A DNA stretch of 64,000 bases from Micromonospora terminaliae (GCF_009671205.1 NZ_CP045309.1:1736001-1800000); one strand, 5' to 3'; shown: positions 1-9,126, counted from the first letter of the stretch. Notes: generated by a model not told the origin, from the letters alone. Made by a program: numbers and translations.

Positions 1-155
1 ACCAGCTCGCCGCGATGAACGAGCAGCTCGGCATGCAGACCGTCTGGTTGCCGGCCCGTCCGCAGCTGGCCGCCACATCGTCCACGGTCGCACGGGCCTA
101 CCGCTCGGCACAGTCGGCCCGGCCTTCCCCGGCCGGAACATACGACCATGTTTGA
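1..155 (+). CDS. 3' end of an unidentified gene (partial)
   Basis: An open frame enters from the left edge in reading phase 3 and stops with TGA at 153-155. The visible ~50 residues are Ala/Gln/Arg-rich and end in TYDHV, and I recognise no domain. The next gene starts at 148 inside the last codons (8-base overlap), so the two are probably co-transcribed and translationally coupled. The function cannot be named from this fragment. It could also be a chance open frame, but the overlap with a plausible zinc-ribbon gene argues for a real CDS. Confidence 0.5.
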   Translation, partial: QLAAMNEQLGMQTVWLPARPQLAATSSTVARAYRSAQSARPSPAGTYDHV

Positions 156-423
156 TCATCGCTGCCCACAGTGTGGTCGACGAGGGTCGGTCAACAAGCA
201 GGAACGCCGCGACGAGCTGTGCTGGGCCTGCAGCGCGGCGGCAGCCTGGGATTCGCTCGACCCGGACGTGCAGTCCGCGATCGATACCGCGATCCGCCGC
301 GGACCGATCCCCGGGCTGATCGCGATGCGCGACGCCACACCGCCGATCCGGCTGCCCCATGCTGCCGATCTGCTCCACTACCGGCTCGGTTCAGGGGTGG
401 GTTTCGAGGCGGTTGACCGGTAG
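148..423 (+). CDS. small zinc-ribbon protein, function unknown
   Basis: A 91-residue protein. Two Cys pairs near the N-terminus (CPQCG at about residues 6-10, CWAC at about 25-28) are spaced as in a zinc ribbon, so it probably binds one Zn. The rest is a short helical segment without recognisable motifs. The ATG overlaps the stop of the upstream frame, suggesting an operon with the gene that enters from the left. Small Zn-ribbon proteins of this kind often sit next to replication, phage or regulatory genes, but nothing here fixes a role. Confidence 0.6.
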   Translation: MFDHRCPQCGRRGSVNKQERRDELCWACSAAAAWDSLDPDVQSAIDTAIRRGPIPGLIAMRDATPPIRLPHAADLLHYRLGSGVGFEAVDR

Positions 424-446
424 CCGGTCGCGCGCCTCCCGGCCGT

Positions 447-896
447 TCAGGGCGCCGCGTCGAGCAACTGCTCCACGATGTCGGCCAGCTCGCCGACTGG
501 GCGCTGGCCGTCGAGTTCCCGCGTGGCGCCACGCCGGAGCAACGGCTCCACCTCGCGCACGTAGCGCGCGATCTCGGCGCGCTGCTCGGCTGTCTTCCCG
601 TACGGATTGGTCGACCGCGCCGTGACCCGATCGAGCAGGACGCCCAGTGGTGCACTCAGCAGGACCACGTGGTCAAAACGATCGTAGAAGTGACCCTGGT
701 TCGCCACCGTCCCCGACACGACGACCACGGGCCGGTCCGTGAGCAGAGCCGCCATCCGTGGCTCGTCCCAGTCGCCGTCCGGCAACGTCCAACCGTCACT
801 GTCGGTGTCGATGGTGTCGTAGCCGCGACGGGACAGCTCGGTCAGCAGGGTGGTCTTACCCGCCCCCGACATGCCCGTCACCAGCACTCGTGCCAT
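447..896 (-). CDS. P-loop nucleotide kinase-like ATPase
   Basis: A 149-residue protein beginning MARVLVTGMSGAGKTT. The glycine-rich Walker A loop (GMSGAGKT, residues 8-15) is placed as in adenylate/shikimate-kinase-like small-molecule kinases. A Walker-B-like hydrophobic strand (VVVVSG) follows at about residue 58, and an R-rich lid-like stretch (DRVTARSTNPYGKT) at about 89-102. Length and architecture fit a single-domain AAA_18-type kinase. The substrate cannot be told. The gene is convergent with the zinc-ribbon gene, only 23 bases away, and has no obvious link to the secondary-metabolite genes. Confidence 0.8.
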   Translation of the reverse strand: MARVLVTGMSGAGKTTLLTELSRRGYDTIDTDSDGWTLPDGDWDEPRMAALLTDRPVVVVSGTVANQGHFYDRFDHVVLLSAPLGVLLDRVTARSTNPYGKTAEQRAEIARYVREVEPLLRRGATRELDGQRPVGELADIVEQLLDAAP

Positions 897-1456
897 CCAT
901 CGACCCTACGCAGAGGCCCGTACCAGCCTGAGCGTTCGCCTGTGCGTCGACGCCGGGCGGGTGCACGCACCGCATCCCGCAACGGCGAAGGTGGAAACCC
1001 GCGACGGCGCCCGCGAGGCTGTCACGAGGACGCCGACCGTCTCCTCTGATCTTGCATTACTTCGGAGGCTGGGCGGATCAAGACCTGTCACGATGGAGGT
1101 TGAGCCCTTATGATGGGGATCTTCGCGGCCGGCACCCTGCAATCCGAAGGATGCGACGTAATCGGCGATTCGAATGACACCGACCCCTGCGTTGTTTCAG
1201 TGGTGTCGCACAACTGCCCTTTATCGCGATGCCCGAAGCGCAGTTGTTCGGTATTCGGACCAGGATTCCAAGAATTCGTCGTTCGCGTCGCACCGGAACG
1301 CCTTCGCTCGCCCGCGTTGCGGGGCGACGTCGCCGTCCCGATGTCCTCCGCCTGCAGCGGAATGCCGGCCATCGTCCCCCCATCCGGGGGATTCAGGATC
1401 GAGGACATCCTCGGCGGGCCGTCGATTCCGGCCCGTAGACGACGACGGAGGCAGGT
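897..1456. other. 560-base non-coding stretch
   Basis: No open frame here has a credible protein or ribosome-binding site. It separates the divergent kinase gene (start at 896, minus strand) from the FAD-protein gene (start at 1457), so it should hold both promoters. The only clear signal is the ribosome-binding site CGGAGG at about 1447-1452 ahead of the FAD gene. I saw no convincing hairpin or repeat. Confidence 0.5.
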
Positions 1457-3313
1457 ATGCGTCGCCCACGGATTCTCGTCATCGGCGCCGGCTTGGCCGG
1501 TACCGCCACGGCTCTCCGGCTTCTCCAGTTCGCCCGCATGCCGCTTGAAATAGTGCTGCTCGAGCGCCGTGCCGAATACCGGTACGCGGGCGTGGCCTAC
1601 CACCGGGACGGCAATCCGTGGGGCCATGTCTTCAACATCCAGGCGGGCCGCATGTCGGCGTTCCGGGAGGACGTCGATGACTTCGTTCACTGGGCAAACA
1701 ACGAGGCCGACCGTCGACAGTGGCCGGAGCCGTGGACCGACTTCGAGTTCGTCGAACACGGACCGGCCCCCCGCAGGATCTACCACGACTACCTCGCCGA
1801 CCGGATGACGGAGGCGCGCCGCGAGGCGTATCCGGACGTCGACCTTGTTGAGGCCGAGGGTGAAGCGATCGATCTCACCGTCAGCGACCACCACGTCGAG
1901 GTGACGATCCGGGACGCCAACGGGACTGACGCCGAGCGCACCTCGACGCTGATCACGGATCACGTCGTTCTCGCGACGGGACTGGAACCCAAGTGGCCGG
2001 CGTTCGCCGTCGACGTGCTCGCACATGAGGCCTTCATCCAGCATCCGTACTCGACGGAGGGCGTCCACAGACTCCTGACCGTGCCACCGCAGGCGAACGT
2101 GGTGATCGTCGGGACGGTGCTCAGCGCGTACGACTCCGCGGCCCTGCTGCTGCGCCAGGGCCACACCGGCACCATCCATCTGGTCTCCAGGTCCGGCACC
2201 ACACCCCGGGCCTACCCCGAGCATCACCAGCACGGCGTGGTCCAACTACCCGTTCCGGCACGTCTGCTCGAGCCGTACCGGAACCGGGACGACTTCCTCG
2301 CCCGGCTCCGCACGGAGTGGGAGGCGGCCTGCGCTACGGTGCGCGCGGACCACCCGGAGATCGACCCGATGGTCGTCTCGGAACGGGTGGCCAAGGCATG
2401 GGAACCGCACCTACCGATGATCATCGACCGGATTCCGACGGACGAGCTGCGCCGCCTGCTCGACGACTACAGCACGCGCATCGCCGCATTCCGCGTCGGC
2501 GCCGTGCGGTACACGACAGCGATCGTCGAGCAGGTGATGGCCGCGGAGAACGGGCCCGTGGAGATCGTCATCGGCAGGGTCGAGCGGGTGGAACCGGCCG
2601 GCTCGGAGCGGCTGGCCGTCACTGTCGCGGCGCCCACCACCACGCGCGTCATCACGGCCGACCTCGTGGTGTGCAACTTCGGCAGGGAGACCGACTACAC
2701 GCAGGTCGACTCGCCGCTGTGGAAGAACCTCCTGGCCAAAGACCTGGTCACGCCACATCGCCGTACGGGGCGGGGCATCGAGGTCGACGACCGGGGCACA
2801 CCGCTGAGGCCCGACGGTGAGCCGGTCACCTTGCTCTCCGCCATCGGCGTGATGCGGGAAGGCGACGAGATCGTGCGCAACGGACGCGCCGGCGCTTTCG
2901 CCTTCAATCTCGCCGCCATCAAGAATCACTCGATCGTGGTCGCCGCTCACCTTCTCGCACGACTCGAACTGGACAGTGACGACGCCGCGCGCCGCGCCGT
3001 GGCCGAGCGCCGTCGTGCGCTCGCCGCCGACGCGTCGACCCGACCGGAGTTGGAGGAGGCCGTCTCCCTCGAAGTCAGGCGTCTGGCGACACGGTCCCGG
3101 GACGAGCGCAGGCGCCTCGACGAGCGCCTGGAGGCCCACCTGCTCTCCATGGACAGCCGTCGCGCCAGCCGTCCGGACGGCACACACGGCCGCCTGACCC
3201 GAGCCGCGGTGAACCAGGCGGCGGTGGAGCGCCTCACGGACATCTCGGTCACACCGCGTCAGTTGCGCCGACGACTGCGAATAGTCACCGATGAAGATGC
3301 GGAGATCTCGTGA
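1457..3313 (+). CDS. FAD/NAD(P)-binding oxidoreductase with C-terminal extension
   Basis: A 618-residue protein. The N-terminus has the dinucleotide fold (RILVIGAGLAGTATAL, residues 4-19) followed by an acidic strand end (LLERR). A second Rossmann-like segment (VVIVGTVLSAYDSAALLL, about 216-233) fits the NAD_binding_9 / HI0933-like group of FAD/NAD(P) proteins. Residues beyond ~490 are Arg/Glu-rich helices not needed for the fold. The ATG at 1457 has CGGAGG 5 bases upstream. The stop overlaps the GTG of the next gene (GTGA), so the pair is translationally coupled with the PEP-enzyme-like protein. The substrate is unknown. It is a distant relative of the truncated gene at the right end of the window. 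Confidence 0.8.
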   Translation: MRRPRILVIGAGLAGTATALRLLQFARMPLEIVLLERRAEYRYAGVAYHRDGNPWGHVFNIQAGRMSAFREDVDDFVHWANNEADRRQWPEPWTDFEFVEHGPAPRRIYHDYLADRMTEARREAYPDVDLVEAEGEAIDLTVSDHHVEVTIRDANGTDAERTSTLITDHVVLATGLEPKWPAFAVDVLAHEAFIQHPYSTEGVHRLLTVPPQANVVIVGTVLSAYDSAALLLRQGHTGTIHLVSRSGTTPRAYPEHHQHGVVQLPVPARLLEPYRNRDDFLARLRTEWEAACATVRADHPEIDPMVVSERVAKAWEPHLPMIIDRIPTDELRRLLDDYSTRIAAFRVGAVRYTTAIVEQVMAAENGPVEIVIGRVERVEPAGSERLAVTVAAPTTTRVITADLVVCNFGRETDYTQVDSPLWKNLLAKDLVTPHRRTGRGIEVDDRGTPLRPDGEPVTLLSAIGVMREGDEIVRNGRAGAFAFNLAAIKNHSIVVAAHLLARLELDSDDAARRAVAERRRALAADASTRPELEEAVSLEVRRLATRSRDERRRLDERLEAHLLSMDSRRASRPDGTHGRLTRAAVNQAAVERLTDISVTPRQLRRRLRIVTDEDAEIS

Positions 3314-4539
3314 TCGAACGACGGATCCGAGGCGTCCTGCTCACCCCCGGTACCACGCCGGTGGTGAGCGGACCCTGCAATCGCACCGCACGGCCGGTCG
3401 AGGGTTCGATCCTCGTCGTCCCCGCTCTCAGCCCGAGGCTGTACGACGCGATCATGGTCGCCCGCGCCGTCGTCTGCAGCTCGGGCGGATCGACGGCCCA
3501 CATGCAGTCGATCTGCCGCGCCAAGGGCATCCCGGTTCTGCGCGTCGACCCCACCGACCTCGACATGCTCTCCGGTGAGGTGACGCTCGACCTGCAAACC
3601 CAGTCGATCCTCGTCGGCTCGGCCGGCAACCGCGCGGCGGAGCCGACGAGGACGAGTATGCCGTCGCCGGACGATCTCGGCTCGATCTGTGCGGTGATCG
3701 CGGACTCCCGGGACATCCGCACCATCAACACCAGCGACCCGGGCGTGACGCGAGTCGAGTCGTTCTTCCTGCGCGAGGAGTTCCTGTGCCTGGCTGCGGC
3801 CCTCAGCCCGATCGACGCGCTGCATAGCGGGACGGCCAGTGTCGTCGCCTACGGGCGGGCCATCGCGGACCAACTGGAGACCTACGTCAAGCTGCTCCTG
3901 CCGGGCCAGCGGCTCGTCCTGCGGATGCTCGATCTACGTTCCGACGATGCTGCCCGCATCACGGCACGGGCCCCCATACATCCCGAGCCGAACCCCGACA
4001 TGGGTCTGCACGGCACACGGTGGCTTCTCCGGTCGGCTTCGTACCCCCAGGCGTTGCACGTCATGTTGGAGACCTTGCGGGTGCGCCTCGGCGCCGAGGC
4101 GGGCCGCGTGAGCCTCTCCGCCCCGTTCCTCAACGACGCCGAGGAGTTCGAAGAGCTCCGCCCCCATCTCGGGCTGCCGGCCGAGGCGCCCCTGTCGGCG
4201 TTCATCGAGACGCCGGCGGCGGTCCATGCGACGTCGGCGATCTGCGCCGCTGGTGCCCATGAACTCTTCATCGGCACCAAGGACCTGGTGCAGTTCTATC
4301 TCGCCGCCGACCGCAACAATCACCTGGTGGCCGAGTCCTATCGCACTCGGCACCCTGCCGTGCTCGACGGCCTGGGCAGGGCCATCGAGGACGCGCGGAA
4401 GACCCGCACGCCGGCCCGGGTGTTCGCGCTCGGCGCGGACCTCAAGTACTACCTCGAACGGCTGCCCACTCCCACTGGCTACATGATGTGCGTCGGCGAA
4501 CTCCAGCGACTGCTCCCGACGCCTCTCCAGACTGTCTAG
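3310..4539 (+). CDS. PEP-utilizing enzyme (PTS enzyme I-like, HPr-binding domain absent)
   Basis: A 409-residue protein. Residues 1-100 resemble the swivelling phosphohistidine domain of PEP-utilizing enzymes: SSGGSTAHMQSICRAKGIPV at 58-76, with H64 in the place of the phospho-His. Residues ~190-400 follow the PEP-binding barrel of PTS enzyme I: LRMLDLRSDD and GLHGTRWLLR carry the Arg pair, IETPA the Mg-binding Glu, and IGTKDLVQF..AADR the Mg-binding Asp. The catalytic Cys of enzyme I (GMCGE) is replaced by a FALGAD-type segment, and there is no N-terminal HPr-binding helical domain. It is therefore unlikely to phosphorylate HPr. A PEP- or phosphohistidine-dependent reaction with the coupled FAD enzyme is an inference. 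Confidence 0.75.
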   Translation: MIERRIRGVLLTPGTTPVVSGPCNRTARPVEGSILVVPALSPRLYDAIMVARAVVCSSGGSTAHMQSICRAKGIPVLRVDPTDLDMLSGEVTLDLQTQSILVGSAGNRAAEPTRTSMPSPDDLGSICAVIADSRDIRTINTSDPGVTRVESFFLREEFLCLAAALSPIDALHSGTASVVAYGRAIADQLETYVKLLLPGQRLVLRMLDLRSDDAARITARAPIHPEPNPDMGLHGTRWLLRSASYPQALHVMLETLRVRLGAEAGRVSLSAPFLNDAEEFEELRPHLGLPAEAPLSAFIETPAAVHATSAICAAGAHELFIGTKDLVQFYLAADRNNHLVAESYRTRHPAVLDGLGRAIEDARKTRTPARVFALGADLKYYLERLPTPTGYMMCVGELQRLLPTPLQTV

Positions 4540-4596
4540 GGTCGCTCCTGCCGATCATGCAGCGGTCGGTCAGCCAACGGTGACCTCACGTACCGG

Positions 4597-5841
4597 TCAG
4601 CCGACGAGCTGGTCGCGGCGCCGCGCGAGGTAGGCCCGCTCCGCCGGGTTGCCGGCGAGATCGATGGCCCGGTCGTACGCCGTCCGCGACTCGCCGCCGC
4701 GCCCGGCTCGCCGCAGCAGGTCGGCGCGCGCGGCGTGAAAGGCGTGGTAGCCGTCGAGGACCTCGGCGAGCCGGTCGACCTCGGCGAGCCCGACCCCGGG
4801 GCCGTCGACCTCGGCGACCGCGACCGCCCGGTTGAGCCGCACGATCGGCGACGGGTCGAGCAGCAGCAGGCGGCCGTAGAGGGCGACGATCGTGGACCAG
4901 TCGGTGTCCCGGGCCGACGGGGCGTCCGTGTGGACCCGGTTGATCGCGGCCAGCAGTTGGTAGCGCCCGGGTGGGTCACCCCCTGCCGCCACCGCCTCGA
5001 GCCGCTCGCGAACCAGGGCTCTGCCCTCGGCGAGGAGGGCGGGCTCCCATGCGTGGCGGTCCTGCTCGGCGAGGGTCACCAGCTCCCCCGTGCGGGACAC
5101 CCGCGCCGGCCGCCGGGCGTCGGTGAGGAGCATCAGGGCGAGCAGGCCGGCCACCTCGCCGTCATCCGGGAGGAGAGTTCGGAGCAGGCGGCCGAGGCGG
5201 ATCGCCTCGGCGGAGAGCTCGACGCGTACCGGCTCGGCCCCCTCGCTCGCGAGGTAGCCCTCGTTGAAGATGAGATAGACGACCGCGAGCACGCCTGCGA
5301 GCCGTTCGCGGATGTCCTCGTCCGAGGGCACCCGGTAGGGGATGTGCGCAGCCTTGATCTTCGCCTTGGCGCGGGTGATCCGCCGCGCCATCGTCGTCTC
5401 CTGCACGAGGAAGGCGCGGGCGATCTCGGCCACGGTGAGGCCGCCGAGCTGCCGCAGGGTGAGCGCCACCCGGGCCTCCATCGCCAGCGCGGGGTGGCAG
5501 CAGGTGAAGACCAGCCGCAGCCGGTCGTCCTCCACCGGGCCGGTCGGCTCAGGAGGGCTGTCGTCGTAGACCATCCGGGCCTCCTGATGCTTGGCGTCGC
5601 GCTGCGACTCGCGACGGAGCCGGTCGATCGCCTTGCGGGTCGCGGTGGTGGCCAGCCAACCGCCGGGATTGGGCGGTACGCCGTCGCGCGGCCACCGCTC
5701 CGCAGCCGTCACGAACGCCTCGGCGGCCGCTTCCTCGGCGACGTCGAGGTCGCCGAAACGGCACGCGAGGCCGGCGACCACCTGCGCCCACTCTTCGCGG
5801 TGGACGCGGGTGATCGCCTCCTCGACGTTCGGACCAGTCAC
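4597..5841 (-). CDS. ECF RNA polymerase sigma factor, ECF42-like (with DUF6596 region)
   Basis: About 414 residues from the GTG at 5841, which lies 14 bases after the upstream YCII stop with GGGAG before it. Sigma region 2 is at the N-terminus (AEEAAAEAFVTAAERWP) and sigma-4 at about residues 105-165 (ALTLRQLGGLTVAEIARAFL, then the recognition helix). A long helical C-terminal extension of ~230 residues is typical of the SigJ/ECF42-type factors that are encoded beside YCII/DGPF proteins. Both such proteins lie directly upstream in the same operon. There is no anti-sigma gene, as is usual for this group, where the C-terminal extension is thought to control activity. Its target is unknown; there is no sign that it drives the biosynthetic genes. 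Confidence 0.9.
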   Translation of the reverse strand: MTGPNVEEAITRVHREEWAQVVAGLACRFGDLDVAEEAAAEAFVTAAERWPRDGVPPNPGGWLATTATRKAIDRLRRESQRDAKHQEARMVYDDSPPEPTGPVEDDRLRLVFTCCHPALAMEARVALTLRQLGGLTVAEIARAFLVQETTMARRITRAKAKIKAAHIPYRVPSDEDIRERLAGVLAVVYLIFNEGYLASEGAEPVRVELSAEAIRLGRLLRTLLPDDGEVAGLLALMLLTDARRPARVSRTGELVTLAEQDRHAWEPALLAEGRALVRERLEAVAAGGDPPGRYQLLAAINRVHTDAPSARDTDWSTIVALYGRLLLLDPSPIVRLNRAVAVAEVDGPGVGLAEVDRLAEVLDGYHAFHAARADLLRRAGRGGESRTAYDRAIDLAGNPAERAYLARRRDQLVG

Positions 5842-5855
5842 AGCTCCCGTAGCGC

Positions 5856-6224
5856 TCAGACGGATCCCCCGGATCGAAAGGGGCGCACCTCGACCGTGCC
5901 GTGGCACGCTCTCGACCCCTCCGCGGCAAGGGCCAGGGCCACGTCGAGGTCGGCCGCCTCGATGACCCAGAAGCCGTCCAGGTGCTCCTTCGTCTCCAGG
6001 TAGGGCCCGTCGGTGAAGACCGGCTTCCCGCCTCGCCCGTCAACGGTGGTGGCGGTCGTCGGGGCCTCCAGGCCGTCGGCGAAGACGAGGTGCCCGTCCG
6101 TCCTGAGCCTTTCGTTGAAGGCGCCGGTGTCGGCGAACGCCCGCAGCATGGCCTCCTGGCTGGGGTGGGCGCCGAACTCGGCGCGCTCGGCCGGCCCGTA
6201 GACGGACAGCAGGTACCTGGGCAC
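5856..6224 (-). CDS. YCII-related (DGPF) protein
   Basis: A 122-residue single-domain protein of the YCII/DGPF superfamily. It begins with the usual MPRYLLSVYGP strand and carries the signature FTDGPYLETKEHLDGFWVIE at about residues 69-88. Family members have a ferredoxin-like fold and are found in operons with ECF42 sigma factors; their biochemical role is not established. It sits between a second YCII gene (5 bases upstream) and the sigma gene (14 bases downstream), so the three are probably one transcript. Confidence 0.9.
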   Translation of the reverse strand: MPRYLLSVYGPAERAEFGAHPSQEAMLRAFADTGAFNERLRTDGHLVFADGLEAPTTATTVDGRGGKPVFTDGPYLETKEHLDGFWVIEAADLDVALALAAEGSRACHGTVEVRPFRSGGSV

Positions 6225-6229
6225 CGCGC

Positions 6230-6610
6230 TCAGTTCTTCCCGGAGCCGCTACGCCGGACCTGGCTGGGGCCCGGGAACCGGTGCACCTCCTGCGGCCATT
6301 CGAGCGCGGTCGCGAGCCTGCCGGCCCAGTAGCGCGCCGCTTCCTCGTCGGGCACGTCCACGACGACGAGGCCGCCGAGGTGCTCCTTGGTCTCGACGTA
6401 CGGGCCGTCGCTGAAGGCGAGCTTGCCGTCAACCGCTTCGACACTGCACACCACGTCGGACGGGTCGAGCCCGCCGTTGGTGAAGACCAGGACATCCTTG
6501 TCCTGCATCTCCTCGATCACGGCCCGGACGGCCGTGCCCTTCGCGCCCATCTCTTCCGCCGTGTGGACGGGCACCCATTCATCGTTGAAGCTGATCAGGT
6601 ACTCGGTCAT
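6230..6610 (-). CDS. YCII-related (DGPF) protein, first gene of the sigma operon
   Basis: A 126-residue YCII/DGPF-family protein. It starts MTEYLISFNDEWVP and has the family signature FSDGPYVETKEHLGGLVVVD at about residues 68-87. It heads the three-gene operon with the second YCII gene and the ECF42-like sigma factor. The ATG at 6610 is preceded on the minus strand by GAGAGGAGACGACC, a good ribosome-binding site. It is a paralogue of its neighbour, and two YCII copies per sigma factor is a common arrangement. Confidence 0.9.
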   Translation of the reverse strand: MTEYLISFNDEWVPVHTAEEMGAKGTAVRAVIEEMQDKDVLVFTNGGLDPSDVVCSVEAVDGKLAFSDGPYVETKEHLGGLVVVDVPDEEAARYWAGRLATALEWPQEVHRFPGPSQVRRSGSGKN

Positions 6611-6787
6611 GGTCGTCTCCTCTCGATCCTGGGACGAGGGTCTACCCGACTCGTCGTGTCCGGCGGCGCTGATGGCCGCCGCACACTAGTTCCACGAACG
6701 GCAGCGCCGTAATACGACACCATGCGGGAATCTTCTTTTCAAGCAGGCAACCCTGGAGTGGCGACCGAGGGGGAGGAGGGCTGGACG

Positions 6788-7861
6788 TCACACGGCGCGG
6801 TGACCGCCGGGGTGGTCTCCGAGCTCCTGACCTGCCGCGATGTGACGGGCCGCAGTCATGCTCGCCCACGACGTGATCTCGATCAGCGCCGCGTCGTCCG
6901 CGCCGGTCGTCCGTACGCCGGCGATGACCGCATCGGTGACCCGGAATGACGCGACGGCGGCGAGCAGGGCGAGGCGGGTAGCCGGGCGGTCACGGGCCGG
7001 CAACGTGTCGAGCCGCTCCTGGAGCCACGGCGCCGAGCCGGCATGGGGACCGGGCTCCCGCAGGGCGGCCCGGACGAGGCCGCGTGCCTCCTCCGTGAGC
7101 CGCCGCTCGCCGCCCTCGTCGATGGCCCCGGCGGCGCGGGCCAGGGCGTTGGCGACGGCGGGGCGACCCGCCGCCCAGCTCAGGTCGCCGGGCACGGGCG
7201 CGGCGGGGAGGAGGTCGTCGGTGTCGAGCCCGGGTAGGGGCGTGGCGGACGCCAACCGCCGCATCACCCGGGCGGCTCCGCGCCGCACCATGTCCCGCGC
7301 GAGACCCTGGACCGGCGGCAGGGGCGACTCCTGCAGGAAGACGTTGACCATGCGGTTGATGTAGTGGAAGGTCAGGACCGTGCCGATCAGTTCCGGCGCC
7401 TGAGCCGGGGCGAAGGGGGCCGGGCCGGGAGCGTCGGCGGAGGCGACCGCCCAGCCGGCGAGCGCGCGCAGCCGCTGGTCGGTCACCTTCTCGATGCGGC
7501 CCGCGGCGATCGCCTCAGGATCCTTACCGCGCACCAGCCCTCGGAGCGTCGTGCCGTGCACCTCGGCGCAGTACGGGCAGTTGTTCGCGAGCGAGACCGC
7601 CGCCGCCACCGCCTCCTTCTCCGCCCGGGGGACCAAGCCGGGGACCACCATCACCTCACGCAGGATCGACCAGCTGGCCGCCAGCACGGCCGGCGCGGGG
7701 GAGTGCAGGGCGAGGGGAGGGGCGAGCATCCCGAACTCCGCCTCGATCCGCCGGTACACGGTGCCCACGAGACCGGTGGCCGCGGCGAACGGCACCGGAC
7801 GCACGTACCGGAAATGCGAGCGGCCGGCGCGTCGCGTCGCGCGTGCGAACAGTGTGGTCAT
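6788..7861 (-). CDS. carboxymuconolactone decarboxylase / AhpD-like protein
   Basis: A 357-residue, mostly helical protein. The motif NNCPYCAEVHG at about residues 92-102 carries the CxxC-x3-H redox signature of AhpD/CMD-type peroxidase-like proteins. The length suggests two CMD repeats, with the second half lacking the Cys pair. It likely acts in the cytosol on peroxides or as a related thiol-dependent enzyme; the substrate is unknown. It is divergent from the DinB-like gene at 8208 and is not obviously part of the biosynthetic cluster. Confidence 0.75.
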   Translation of the reverse strand: MTTLFARATRRAGRSHFRYVRPVPFAAATGLVGTVYRRIEAEFGMLAPPLALHSPAPAVLAASWSILREVMVVPGLVPRAEKEAVAAAVSLANNCPYCAEVHGTTLRGLVRGKDPEAIAAGRIEKVTDQRLRALAGWAVASADAPGPAPFAPAQAPELIGTVLTFHYINRMVNVFLQESPLPPVQGLARDMVRRGAARVMRRLASATPLPGLDTDDLLPAAPVPGDLSWAAGRPAVANALARAAGAIDEGGERRLTEEARGLVRAALREPGPHAGSAPWLQERLDTLPARDRPATRLALLAAVASFRVTDAVIAGVRTTGADDAALIEITSWASMTAARHIAAGQELGDHPGGHRAV

Positions 7862-8207
7862 GCCGATCCCGTCTGTGCATCAGCCGGTGGGAGGTCGCTG
7901 CCGGTGGGAAGCACCGCCGCCACACCGGCTCGTCCGGCGCAGCGGCGGCGCTGCTTCAGGCCATCGCCGCGGGATCCCCGCCGGCGACGGTGCCGACCGT
8001 GAGTGCCGGTACCCACCCTCGCTTCCCGGCCTCGGCGTCGAACTCGGTCATGCGGCGAGCCTCGCATCGCCCGCGGAGGCGATCACCTCGTGGGTTGCCG
8101 GACGGAACGGATCTCCGCCAGGAGTCCGGGTGGTCGCGTTCCACGGATGCCGAAACGGAGCACAGTGGAGGGTCGGCTACCGCCCGATCCGGTGTGAGAG
8201 TGGTGCC
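7862..8207. other. 346-base divergent intergenic region
   Basis: It lies between the start of the CMD-like gene (minus strand, 7861) and the GTG of the DinB-like gene (8208), and so should carry two opposed promoters. The several open frames that cross it are overprinting frames without ribosome-binding sites. I see no clear hairpin, repeat or riboswitch-like element. Confidence 0.4.
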
Positions 8208-9065
8208 GTGACGAAGAACGCCCGCGACCGCTGGCCCGATGCACGAGCCGCCGTGCACCACGCCACCCAACGGTTCACCGCACTGATCAGGTCATGCCCG
8301 GCGCCGACACGCGCCATGGCCACCAGGGCATGGACCGTGTCGGACACCACCGCGCACGTGTTGTCCATCGCGTCGCTCTACGTCTCGCTGGTCGACGCCC
8401 AGGCCGACCCGCCGCCGGTGCCCGGGCTCGACGCTGCGCTGGCACGAACGACGGTGGACACGGTGTCGTCGCTCAACGTGCTCGTGCTCCGCCATCTGAC
8501 CGAGCGTGACGCCGAGGTGTTGTGCCGGGACCTGTCCGACGCGGTGGACCACCTGCTCCGGGCCACGGCGCACGCCGATCCGGGCCGCGTGGTCCGCTGG
8601 CTCGGAGGAGCGTCGGTCACGATCGCGGGTCTCCTGGCCCATCTGACGAACGAGCTCCTCATCCACGGCTGGGACATCGCCCGGGCGACGGGCCGGCCGT
8701 GGCCCATGCCGGAAGCCGATGCCGCGTTGTTCTTCGACCTCTTCTTCCTCGACATGGTGCGCCACGACCACGGTGTCCTCATCGACACCGGCGTGCGCCA
8801 GCCCGCGCGTCACATCGCGGTGGCGTTCCAGTCGGCGTACACCGCACCGACGACGACCGTCCTGGCCGACGGCCGCTTGACCGTTGCTCCGCCCGGCACC
8901 GCGGCGGACGTCCGCATCACCTATCGTCCGGCGCGTTTCAACCTCATGCTGTTCGGGCGCATCGGAATGCTCTCGGCCGCGTTGCGTCGCGACGTGGTCA
9001 TCGGTGGTCCCCGGCCGTGGCTGCTGCCCGGATTCCTCCGGGTCGTGCACATGCCGAACGCATAG
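8208..9065 (+). CDS. DinB-like / maleylpyruvate isomerase-type metal-dependent protein
   Basis: About 285 residues from the GTG at 8208. The N-terminal four-helix region (WTVSDTTAHVLSIASLYVSL) and the later GLLAHLTNELLIHGWDIARATG segment resemble the mycothiol-dependent maleylpyruvate isomerase N-terminal / DinB-like family, in which His residues bind a metal. The C-terminal ~100 residues resemble an SCP2-type lipid-binding fold. The longer open frame starting upstream lacks a supported start and runs over the divergent neighbour. The function could be mycothiol-dependent isomerisation or transfer. A second member of the broad family lies at 26528. Confidence 0.7.
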   Translation: MTKNARDRWPDARAAVHHATQRFTALIRSCPAPTRAMATRAWTVSDTTAHVLSIASLYVSLVDAQADPPPVPGLDAALARTTVDTVSSLNVLVLRHLTERDAEVLCRDLSDAVDHLLRATAHADPGRVVRWLGGASVTIAGLLAHLTNELLIHGWDIARATGRPWPMPEADAALFFDLFFLDMVRHDHGVLIDTGVRQPARHIAVAFQSAYTAPTTTVLADGRLTVAPPGTAADVRITYRPARFNLMLFGRIGMLSAALRRDVVIGGPRPWLLPGFLRVVHMPNA

Positions 9066-9126
9066 TCCGCTCCGCTGGATGGCCGGCGGGCGGTGACCTG
9101 ATTCCCGCCGGCTCCGGGTCCCCTTT

